Assembly (NCBI RefSeq): GCF_005403045.1
Contig: NZ_BJCL01000025.1
Location: forward strand, 1-48,928
Source of the DNA: Pseudaquabacterium pictum
Lineage (GTDB): Bacteria > Pseudomonadota > Gammaproteobacteria > Burkholderiales > Burkholderiaceae_C
DNA length: 48,928 nt
Direction: 5' to 3'
Below the pieces are notes generated by a model. The model did not search any database. It worked only from the letters and a program-made list of their open reading frames with translations, and had not been told where the DNA came from. The translations under genes were made by a program, and so were the position numbers. Of the stretch, positions 34,618 to 42,243 are shown in pieces. Positions within the stretch are counted from its first letter, which is position 1. Each line of letters opens with the position of its first letter.

Positions 34618-34827
34618 TCAGCACGACGGGGGATTCGGCATGCAGGTCTGCAGCCATCCTTGTGTGACGGCGAACAGTTGCGCAGCATCGCGTGAAGAGA
34701 ATGTCGTGTTCGACCTGAACACCCGGCAGTAGCTGCCTTCTCCCTTCGAGCGTTGGACCGAGAAGGAGGCACGAAAGCGGCCGCAGTCGGTCGGGTGTGT
34801 CGTGGGCGAAACGACGTACTTGCCCAT
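34618..34827 (-). CDS. Small conserved basic protein of unknown function
   Basis: The 69-residue frame starts MGKYVVSPTTHPTDCGRFRA and contains RASFSVQRSKGEGSYCRVFRS and DAAQLFAVTQGWLQTC. I recall close, unnamed homologues of this size in Burkholderiales, with GSYCRVFRF and FAVTQGWL as their most constant parts. That makes this a real gene rather than a chance frame, although I cannot give a function. The start at 34827 is preferred over an upstream ATG at 34854. It lies 104 bases upstream of the RRM gene on the same strand. Confidence 0.65.
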   Translation of the reverse strand: MGKYVVSPTTHPTDCGRFRASFSVQRSKGEGSYCRVFRSNTTFSSRDAAQLFAVTQGWLQTCMPNPPSC

Positions 34828-35293
34828 GGGAAATTGACTTGAAATCGTATGCAATCAGAAATGCAGGCGAGGGGCCTGCGTGAGCATGGTGGCTCGGTCG
34901 GCTGCTGCTCAGCTAGCCAAAAGGCGACGTCGTCGCAAAGTCGACCGGCTGGAGGCTGCCACTTTGGTTGGCAACGCGCCGGCGAGACGGCATTGTATCG
35001 CTCTCGCGCTCACCTTTGCCGGCATGTCCTGCTGACATGTGTGTGCGCTCAATCGGCCGGAGGTGCTCCCCCATGCCGTCGGCGTCCCGTTGTTGCTGTG
35101 CGTGGCGCACTGCAAGACAGGCCGTCATCAAGGGTGCGCTGATGTGCGAGGTTGTTGGCGCCGACCGGAAACTGAGCCCGTCTGCACGTTTGGCACAGAG
35201 CAGTTCCGATTGGCGCCACCAACACCCGACTCAAGTCGTGCGCGTCAGCAGGCGGCGCCGGACGAGGGCACACAATTCAAGGCCGAGGTCCAG
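34828..35293. other. Intergenic stretch upstream of the caspase gene
   Basis: About 465 bases between divergent genes. The open frame of the caspase gene extends upstream to 35039, but that extension has no family-like sequence and precedes the apparent signal peptide. No clear promoter or operator is recognised. Confidence 0.4.
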
Positions 35294-38200
35294 ATGAAGT
35301 CGTTCCAGGACTGCCCCATGCCACCATCTCCCACGATCCAGGAGCACCTGATCAACACGCTGTGTCAGAGCGGAATCGCACTGGTTCTCTGGCTGGTGAC
35401 CTTCACGGGTGCGGCACAGTCTGCGCAGCCGCTGGCCCGGCTCGATGACCCGTTCTCGTCTGCCCTGTGGGCCATCGGGACCGATGCGAACGAGCAGGTC
35501 CTCGTGGCCGCGCTGGCCAGTCAGTCCTATGCCGCATGGGCGCTGGACTCGCGGCCTGACCCCGTGGTTCGCCACCTCTTCGACGCAGGCTTTGAAGCGC
35601 GTCGCGCCCGGGCCATGGCGGTGGCTCCGGACGGCGAAACAATCGCCTATGCCACGCCGGTGGCCACCGCCAGTGGCAAGGCAGCCATCCAGCTCCTTGA
35701 CCGGCGCAGTGGCCGCGTGCTGCGGACGTTCGGCGGTTTGCCGAGCCGCGCGCAGGCGCTGCGGTTCTCCCCCGACGGTGCGTTTCTGGCCGCTGCCTTG
35801 AGCCACGGCTGTGGCGTGCGAGCCTGGGTCGTGGCGGACGGATCGCCGTCTGGCGAGAGCATGGACGATCCCGCAGCCTGCACCGGGGCATCGGCCACGG
35901 TCCCGCCACCGGGTCACGCGAACAGCGCGGGCAACGCGCTGGCCGTCCTGGTCACTCCGAACCCAGACGCCTGGATCATCGCAGCGGGCGATGCTGGTGT
36001 CATGGTCTACCGCCGGGCTGGCGCAGGCATCGAACGCGTCGCGCGACGCAGCCCGGCGGAGGTGAGCCTCGAGCTGCCTTCTTCGCTGGCGCTGGCGCCA
36101 GACATGCAGGCAGTTGCCGTCGGATCCAGGCGCAAGGCCGGCGTGTCGACCAATGCGCTGCCTGCAGTGGCTGTGCTGTCGCTGCCGACGCTCGAGCCGC
36201 TCGCTGGCATCGCTGTGCTCGACAACGCGGTCGATTTCCCGGACGCGCTGGATCCCGCCGTCACACCGTCGGCTGCGCAGTTCGATCTCGCGCGCGTCGC
36301 CTGGGCCCGGATCGGCACGGCATCCTGGCTTGTTGCGGGCGGTGCCCTGCCTTGTCTGGCCTTGCGCGCAGAGATCATCACGGGGCAGGGCGCCATGGTC
36401 GGGAGGCGCGAGAACTGCGCCTTGGCCTGGCGCACTGACACACCCGCACAAGCGCCCCGCGCACTGCGTGTCGGCACAGACCGGATCGCTGACATCGCGG
36501 CCCTGCCACGCCGCGGCGGCTTTGCCTTCGGCTCAAACCGCAGCGTCGTGGGCTTGGATCCTGCCGGGGAGCGTCTGCTGGTCGGTGGTTCCATGCCCGT
36601 GGCGATGGCGTTCGACAGTGCCGGTGTCGACTTGCGTCAGCGCGTCGGCGACGACGGCCTGCCGCTGCCGTTCGACGTGTCCGACGATGCCTCGACCGTC
36701 CACCTGGTCGACTACCGGCATGTTGAAGACCGACCGCTGCGGTTGTTGTTCGATGCGCGGCGGTTGCAGGTATCGGCGGGGACTTCGCCCGCGCTTCGCC
36801 GTGTTGCCGACGAGCGGGGCCTGATCGAGCCGCGTGCCAGCTGGGTCAACGGCGCACGCCCGCCGGACATCCGCGGTCGCTTGGCGACGGGCTGGCGTGT
36901 CGACGCAGACGAACTGCACCGTGAAGCCGTGGTCCTGCGTGGCAACCGCGTCGCAGTCGCGTCGTCGGATCACATCCGCGTTGTCGATGCATCCAGGGAT
37001 GATCCGTTCGTTGCCTGCGCGCTTCGGGTCACCAATGAGGCGTTGCGGATCAATGGCTCTACCGACGGCAAGACGCTGGTTGTGGCCCACGGGGATGCGG
37101 TGCTGCGCTGGTACCGCGTGGTGGACCTGGCGCGGGACGCGTCAGGGCGTTCGCGCTGCAGCCTGGAAGAGCGCCTGGCTGTGCATCTGCGCCGCGCGAG
37201 CAGTGAGGCCGGCAGCCCAGATCAGCTGCGGGAGGGCGACTGGAGCTGGGTGGCCTGGTTGCCCGAGACGGGCGAGTTCGCATCGGATGCGCGCTCGCGA
37301 AACCGCTTGCGCTGGCAGTTGACTGACCAGAAGTGCCAGCGTCAACTGGTGACATTCGGCGCGCTGACGGCAGAACTCTACGATCCCGAGGCGGTGCGGA
37401 CTGCACTGGACGACGGTCGCCGTGCCGCGCCTGCGGGCACGGCCGCCACCGGTCCGATCACGGAGCGGCTGGCCGGGCGCTGTGTCGGGGCGGACGTCAC
37501 CGTCCTGGCGCCTCGGGCGAAGACGCGGCTCGAGCGCCCCTTGATCGCCGTGCGGTTGGATGTGCGCGGAACCGAAGCCGGACCTGTCTCCATCCAGGCG
37601 ACGGATGGCACGGGCGTGCGTCTGCCCAAGGTGCATGCCGGCCAGCGATTGGGCCCCGATGTGCCGCTGGTGGTGCGCGGGGACGGCGAAGTCGCCCTTC
37701 AAGTCGACCTGACAGGGCGAACGCCTGGTCCTGGGACAGACTTCCATGTGTGCTTCCTGGTGGGCGACGCGCCGACCTGCCACGCGCTGACGTGGGCCGG
37801 AGAGCCACCGCGCCCACCCCCGCGTCGACTATGGGCGGTGCTGGTCGGTGTGGCCGATTACGGTGGTGGTCCTGGGGCCATGCCGGCGAGTCTGCGTTTC
37901 GCGCACAACGACGCGATCGACCTTGCGCGGCTGCTGGTTGCCGACCATCAGCGCGGTGGTGCTGCTCGCGACTATGAACAGCTGTCGATCGACCTCTTCG
38001 TTGCACCGGCGGCGGCGGATGCCAGCCCGGCGGCCCAAGAGCTGCGCCAGCTCGCGTCCATCGGTCTGGTTCGATCCCATCCGGTCGAGGCCGCGGGCAT
38101 CCTCAACGCCATCGATCGGATCGAGGCAGAGATCAAGCGCTTGCCCCCGGCAGACGATCTGTTCGTCTTCTGGTTCTCAGGGCACGGCTTGGCCAACCCC

Positions 38201-38797
38201 ACCAGCGCAGGCAAGGGGTACTCACTGCTGCTGCTCCCTCGGCCTGCTGCCGCAGGCGGATCGACGTCGGGCCTTCCACCCAGTCTGTCCAGCCAGCAGT
38301 TACTCGACGCGGTGTCCAGGCTCGAAGGTGACCGGCTGCTTGTCTTCGATGCCTGCCGAAATCTGTCGCCAGATCCGCGCGCAGCACCGTTCGACGCAGC
38401 CAAGATGCGCGGCGAGTTCGAGACAGCGCTTCCCTCCGCACACCTGATGTTCAGCGCGGATGCCGGCCAGCGTGCTCGGGAGAGTCCCGAGCACGCATTC
38501 AATGCGGAGCGGGACCCGGCGCGGCGCGGCAACGGACTGTTCAGCTATGCCTTTCTGCGTGGTGCGCTGAACCAGGACGCAGACCGCATCGGCCAGCTCC
38601 ACCGACCCGGTCGGATCACGGTGGACGAGGTGTCCCGCCACATCGAGTTCTTCTTCCGTCAATTGCAGGCCGACCATCCCACCTTCGATCCGCAAGACCC
38701 GGTCTACGTGCCCGCACACCGCGGTCGCCGAACAGTGCTCCGTTCTCTGGACACGGTGGCGGGGCCGCTGCCAACGGTCAGCCGCCGCGATCGATGA
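35294..38797 (+). CDS. Exported beta-propeller protein with C-terminal caspase (peptidase C14) domain
   Basis: This 1167-residue protein has a hydrophobic N-terminal segment (about residues 18-36, SGIALVLWLVTFTGAAQSAQ) that looks like a signal peptide or anchor. Next comes a long WD40/beta-propeller-like region (about 45-700; repeats such as ALRFSPDGAFLAAALSHG and AMAVAPDGETIAYAT), a beta-sandwich linker (about 740-835) and a caspase-like domain (about 845-1150). The catalytic dyad is present: His964 in FWFSGHGLA and Cys1021 in LLVFDACRNL. Bacterial caspase homologues (orthocaspases) cleave after basic or acidic residues, and several serve in cell-death or defence systems. Propeller repeats usually act as sensor or docking parts. 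Its stop is six bases from that of a convergent gene for a secreted protein. I infer a periplasmic or membrane-tethered protease; its target is unknown. Confidence 0.87.
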   Translation: MKSFQDCPMPPSPTIQEHLINTLCQSGIALVLWLVTFTGAAQSAQPLARLDDPFSSALWAIGTDANEQVLVAALASQSYAAWALDSRPDPVVRHLFDAGFEARRARAMAVAPDGETIAYATPVATASGKAAIQLLDRRSGRVLRTFGGLPSRAQALRFSPDGAFLAAALSHGCGVRAWVVADGSPSGESMDDPAACTGASATVPPPGHANSAGNALAVLVTPNPDAWIIAAGDAGVMVYRRAGAGIERVARRSPAEVSLELPSSLALAPDMQAVAVGSRRKAGVSTNALPAVAVLSLPTLEPLAGIAVLDNAVDFPDALDPAVTPSAAQFDLARVAWARIGTASWLVAGGALPCLALRAEIITGQGAMVGRRENCALAWRTDTPAQAPRALRVGTDRIADIAALPRRGGFAFGSNRSVVGLDPAGERLLVGGSMPVAMAFDSAGVDLRQRVGDDGLPLPFDVSDDASTVHLVDYRHVEDRPLRLLFDARRLQVSAGTSPALRRVADERGLIEPRASWVNGARPPDIRGRLATGWRVDADELHREAVVLRGNRVAVASSDHIRVVDASRDDPFVACALRVTNEALRINGSTDGKTLVVAHGDAVLRWYRVVDLARDASGRSRCSLEERLAVHLRRASSEAGSPDQLREGDWSWVAWLPETGEFASDARSRNRLRWQLTDQKCQRQLVTFGALTAELYDPEAVRTALDDGRRAAPAGTAATGPITERLAGRCVGADVTVLAPRAKTRLERPLIAVRLDVRGTEAGPVSIQATDGTGVRLPKVHAGQRLGPDVPLVVRGDGEVALQVDLTGRTPGPGTDFHVCFLVGDAPTCHALTWAGEPPRPPPRRLWAVLVGVADYGGGPGAMPASLRFAHNDAIDLARLLVADHQRGGAARDYEQLSIDLFVAPAAADASPAAQELRQLASIGLVRSHPVEAAGILNAIDRIEAEIKRLPPADDLFVFWFSGHGLANPTSAGKGYSLLLLPRPAAAGGSTSGLPPSLSSQQLLDAVSRLEGDRLLVFDACRNLSPDPRAAPFDAAKMRGEFETALPSAHLMFSADAGQRARESPEHAFNAERDPARRGNGLFSYAFLRGALNQDADRIGQLHRPGRITVDEVSRHIEFFFRQLQADHPTFDPQDPVYVPAHRGRRTVLRSLDTVAGPLPTVSRRDR

Positions 38798-38803
38798 TGC
38801 CGT

Positions 38804-40528
38804 TCAGGGGCCGAGACAGGCATGGGCCATGGCCTCGTCGCTCCTGGATCGAAGCGACGCGAGCGCCAGCCTGACGCTGGACCGCTGCGACTGCGCGCCT
38901 GCGAGCAGGTCCGCGTAGCGGTCGTAGTGGCCTGTGACGGACAGGCGCGACGCGGCGACCTGCCGCGCGGCGACACCTGGCGGAAGGTCGAATCGCAACT
39001 CCATCGATTCCCCCATGGCCAGCCGCACGGGCGATGGCTGTGCATCTTGCCGGGCCGATGCCGGTAGCGCCACACGTGTCAAGGCGTCGATCTCGGTGCC
39101 GTCCTTCAACACCAGGCGCAGGCCGACCCGGCGGATCGTGGCGATCTCCGCCTCGTGCTCGATCAGGCGGAACCGCCCGACAAAGCCGGCGAATTGGCGT
39201 GTCTCGGTCGCCTCCCGGTCTGCGCCGTTCGCCTTGTCGATGACCTTGCCGGTGTCGATCCAGCGCCGCGCGACAGTGTCCCAGCGTTCAAGGACCGGGC
39301 AGGAACCGGCGCCAGATGACATCGTCATCGACAGGAAGCTCGCCGCCGAGCCTTCGAGTGTCAGAGGCTTGCCATTGATGCTCAGGCCAGCCACGGCAAT
39401 CTCGGGCCCCCAGTGGTAGGCGCGGGTCGACGGCACGCCGGTCTTCGCGTCTGCAAAAGCTTCACGTTGGCCGTCACCGACCAGCCAGCTCAGGCGCACC
39501 GGGACGATGGCCCGCCGGCCCGGGTCCAGCGTGCCGAGCGCGCCCGTCACCGCCTGCTGCGGCGTCGCCGCCGCATCGAGAGGTGTGGGCCGCAGCCGTT
39601 GCGCCCCGCCCATGACGCCGAGCAGGGCATCGACGGCCAACGGCCGCTGGCCGCGGTTCTCCACGACCACCACGTCCATCACCGGCTCGCGCGGCCAATA
39701 GCTGAAGTCCCACCACTTGGTGAAGCCGCAGGACGGCGCAACGTCGCGCCGGCCCTTGATGACGATGAAGTCGGACGGCCAGCCACCCCGCGCCAGTTCG
39801 CGGTAGAGCCGGATCTCGCGCGGCGGTGTGCCGGTACGAAAGCCAGTGAACTGGTTTCCGAATCGCGGGCCCACGATCAGCTTGTTGTACTCGGCCACCT
39901 TGTCCGCATACCGCTCGAGGTCGTCCAGCGTCATGTAGCGCCAGATGAACTCCTCGCTGATGGTGCGATAGCCGGTCGGCACTGCAGCTGGTGAAGTCAG
40001 GCCGGCCAGCGCCTGTGGATCGGGGAAGTCGACCGGGGGATTTTCTGGCGCCAGCAACCCCGTGACGGTCGGAATCTCAGCCCCTGCCATTTGGGCGCTG
40101 GTGATCTCCTGGGTGGTCGAGCTGAGCGACGCGTACCCGCCCATGCCGTCGGCCGACAAACTGATCCCATGGGCCTGCGTCAGCCGAAGGAATTCTTCGG
40201 CGACCGGATTGCGCACGACGCGTGCGTTGCCCAGCACAGGATGCAGGGCCGCGGGCATCCTGCCTGCCAGCAGCCCGGCGGCGACCTGGTCGCTCAGCCG
40301 CAAGAACTGCACGGAGACCCGCACGCCTGCGTCCCGCTCGCACAGATACTGCCGCAGCCTGACAGGTGGGTCGTTGCTGCCGCCGAGCTTGACTTCGCGG
40401 GTGTCTCGCAGGCAATCAGCAGCCGCCTGCACAGCCGGCACAGCCAGGACCAGCGCGGCCGCCAGGACCATGGCTGCCCTGCCAGTGTTCGAAGACGAAC
40501 CACTCTCGCCCACTTGCAAGCACTGCAT
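38804..40528 (-). CDS. Secreted protein of unknown function, convergent with caspase gene
   Basis: The 574-residue protein carries an N-terminal signal (AAMVLAAALVLAVPAVQAAAD, residues about 18-38) and three or more cysteines in the mature part (DCLRDTRE, YLCERDAG, SCGFTKWW, SCPVLERW), suggesting disulfides. No enzymatic motif or named domain is recognised. FIWRYMTLDDLERYADKVAEYNKLI and the final SEAMAHACLGP-like region are predicted helical; the C-terminal half looks beta-rich with KDGTEIDAL. The start at 40528 has GGAGG 6-10 bases upstream; earlier in-frame starts to 40663 overlap the divergent gene. Its stop nearly touches that of the caspase gene. It could be a caspase substrate, partner or unrelated. 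Confidence 0.7.
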   Translation of the reverse strand: MQCLQVGESGSSSNTGRAAMVLAAALVLAVPAVQAAADCLRDTREVKLGGSNDPPVRLRQYLCERDAGVRVSVQFLRLSDQVAAGLLAGRMPAALHPVLGNARVVRNPVAEEFLRLTQAHGISLSADGMGGYASLSSTTQEITSAQMAGAEIPTVTGLLAPENPPVDFPDPQALAGLTSPAAVPTGYRTISEEFIWRYMTLDDLERYADKVAEYNKLIVGPRFGNQFTGFRTGTPPREIRLYRELARGGWPSDFIVIKGRRDVAPSCGFTKWWDFSYWPREPVMDVVVVENRGQRPLAVDALLGVMGGAQRLRPTPLDAAATPQQAVTGALGTLDPGRRAIVPVRLSWLVGDGQREAFADAKTGVPSTRAYHWGPEIAVAGLSINGKPLTLEGSAASFLSMTMSSGAGSCPVLERWDTVARRWIDTGKVIDKANGADREATETRQFAGFVGRFRLIEHEAEIATIRRVGLRLVLKDGTEIDALTRVALPASARQDAQPSPVRLAMGESMELRFDLPPGVAARQVAASRLSVTGHYDRYADLLAGAQSQRSSVRLALASLRSRSDEAMAHACLGP

Positions 40529-40644
40529 CGTGTCCTCCGTATCCCCGGCCCGGCGGCAATCGGTGGTCACGCCGCCATGGTTCCCTAAACCCGAGGATAC
40601 GCCCGCTGCTACGATGATGTCGACGTGTTGCGAGGAGCCGAGCT

Positions 40645-41322
40645 GTGTCAGACAAACCGACAAACGGTGACCGCAGGTCTTTGGTGATCGGCAGCGTGGC
40701 GTTCTGCTCAGCCTGGGTTGTGCCGACGGCGTTGCGAGGGCAGTCCGCGGCAGCGTCTGCAGAACCGCCAGGTCTGCCCGCGCAGGCGAGAGGTCTGCCG
40801 GAGGTCAGTCCCGATGCGTGGTATTCGCAGCTCGTCGCCGGGCGCGACCTCGGACGACCGCTTGCCATCTCGCGGTTCCTGGATCGGGTGTGGTGGCTCA
40901 ACGACGACGCTTGGTGGGAGCCTGCCGGCCAACCGGCAGCCCGGGTGACCGCACCGCGCGGTTTCGTGACCGATCTGGCGAGCATCCCGCGCCTGTTCTG
41001 GTCGGTCCTGGCGCCGGATGATCAGTACGCTTACGCAGCAGTGATCCATGACTGGCTGTACTGGTCGGGACAGCACCGTGGACAAGCGCTACTCCGCCGG
41101 GACGCGGACGCGATCATGGTGGCAGCGATGCGCGAGCTCCAGGTGTCCGAATGGAAGATCGAGGCGATCGACTTGGCGCTGAACCACTTCGGACAGGCTG
41201 CATGGGACGACAACGCCCGGCGGCGCAGTGATGGCGAGAAGCGGGTGCTGCGGGTGTTCCCGCAGTCGCCGCAGGTCCGATGGAGCGACTGGCGTCTGCA
41301 ACCCGACGTGTTCGTCGATTGA
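40645..41322 (+). CDS. DUF1353 family protein with a Tat-like signal
   Basis: This 225-residue protein starts at a GTG preceded by GAGGAG. The N-terminus DRRSLVIGSVAFCSAWVVPTAL has a twin-arginine followed by a hydrophobic core and Ala-rich region, a plausible Tat signal. The mature part contains the DUF1353 core: VTAPRGFVTDLASIPRLFWSVL and AAVIHDWLYWSG, with the conserved Asp, Ser, His-Asp and Tyr. DUF1353 proteins are best known from phage genomes as small cytoplasmic proteins of unknown function, so an exported version is unusual. It is divergent from the secreted unknown, 116 bases away. Confidence 0.85.
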   Translation: MSDKPTNGDRRSLVIGSVAFCSAWVVPTALRGQSAAASAEPPGLPAQARGLPEVSPDAWYSQLVAGRDLGRPLAISRFLDRVWWLNDDAWWEPAGQPAARVTAPRGFVTDLASIPRLFWSVLAPDDQYAYAAVIHDWLYWSGQHRGQALLRRDADAIMVAAMRELQVSEWKIEAIDLALNHFGQAAWDDNARRRSDGEKRVLRVFPQSPQVRWSDWRLQPDVFVD

Positions 41323-41615
41323 CCGAGGCCTTTCAGATGGCTGCCCAGCGATGACCTGCACGGTCCATCGACGGTGCTGCTCGGTTCTCCGAGCGCAGTG
41401 GACGATGGCTCCAGCACGGCCTGCGACAGTCTCAGCGCTGGGGTGTTGACCAACGCGCGCACGGCTCTGCCTGGCTCACGGCGCTGCACCAGGCGCAGCG
41501 ACTGGATCAAGCGTGCACCTTCAACCCCCCGGCCTGGGTGGCGGCCCCTTTGTGGTCAGGTGTCCGATTGGGTTACCCTGAAATCCTCGGACTTGCCCGT
41601 GATGGAGGAGCACCC
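41323..41615. promoter_or_regulatory. Intergenic region upstream of the MetOD1-kinase pair
   Basis: The 293 bases before the MetOD1 gene hold no recognisable gene and probably contain the promoter for the MetOD1/kinase unit. No operator or clear sigma-70 elements were identified. Confidence 0.35.
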
Positions 41616-42185
41616 ATGACCCGGGGATTGTTTCCAGCTTCAGCGGCACCAGACCAGTCGGCGGCATCTGGCGACGACGCAGCAGCAGCACCATTTGAGC
41701 TCGACCGCGACCTCTTTCTGCGGACCTTGCTGCGCGAGCTGACGGGGACGCTGGAGGATGTGGTGGGGCTGGACGAGGCCGCCGGCTTCATCAGCGTGGT
41801 CGGCCAGCGCATCGGCGAGCAGATCAATGCCGGCTACCGGCGCGACCTGGCGCTCCCGGTGCTGAGCCGCGCGCAGGTGGCCGATGTGCTGGTCGACCTC
41901 AAGCGACGGATTGACGGTGACTTCCGCGTTGTCGAGCAAGACGACACGCGCATCGTGCTGGAGAACCGTCGCTGCCCGTTTGGCGACAAGGTCATCGGCC
42001 GGCCATCGCTGTGCATGATGACCTCCAACGTCTTCGGTGTCATCGCAGCCGAGAACCTGGGTCAAGCCAAGGTTGAACTGGCGCAGACGATCGCCGGTGG
42101 TGCCCCTGGCTGCCGTGTGGTGGTGCATTTGCAGCGCACGGCGCAGGCCGATGCGGCCACGGGCCGTGAGTATTTCAAGGTCTAG
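41616..42185 (+). CDS. Methanogen output domain 1 (MetOD1)-containing protein
   Basis: This 189-residue soluble protein has a C-terminal MetOD1 domain with the pattern [18 protein letters not shown] ... [22 protein letters not shown] and three cysteines (120, 133, 166). The N-terminal about 70 residues contain helices with acidic content ([16 protein letters not shown]). GGAGGAG precedes the ATG. MetOD1 was first named from methanogen signalling proteins, where it occupies the output position; its cysteines are consistent with metal, haem or redox sensing (inference). The gene lies 58 bases upstream of a hybrid histidine kinase, which suggests a working pair. Confidence 0.82.
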   Translation: MTRGLFPASAAPDQSAASGDDAAAAPFELDRDLFLRTLLRELTGTLEDVVGLDEAAGFISVVGQRIGEQINAGYRRDLALPVLSRAQVADVLVDLKRRIDGDFRVVEQDDTRIVLENRRCPFGDKVIGRPSLCMMTSNVFGVIAAENLGQAKVELAQTIAGGAPGCRVVVHLQRTAQADAATGREYFKV

Positions 42186-42243
42186 AACGAGACCATGTCC
42201 CTCCTGCTTCGAGTGAGACCCTGTCCATCCGCAGGTGCGCGCG

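Noticed and set aside
35039-35293. 85-residue extension of the caspase protein
   Set aside because: The sequence has no family-like features and would place the apparent signal peptide internally.
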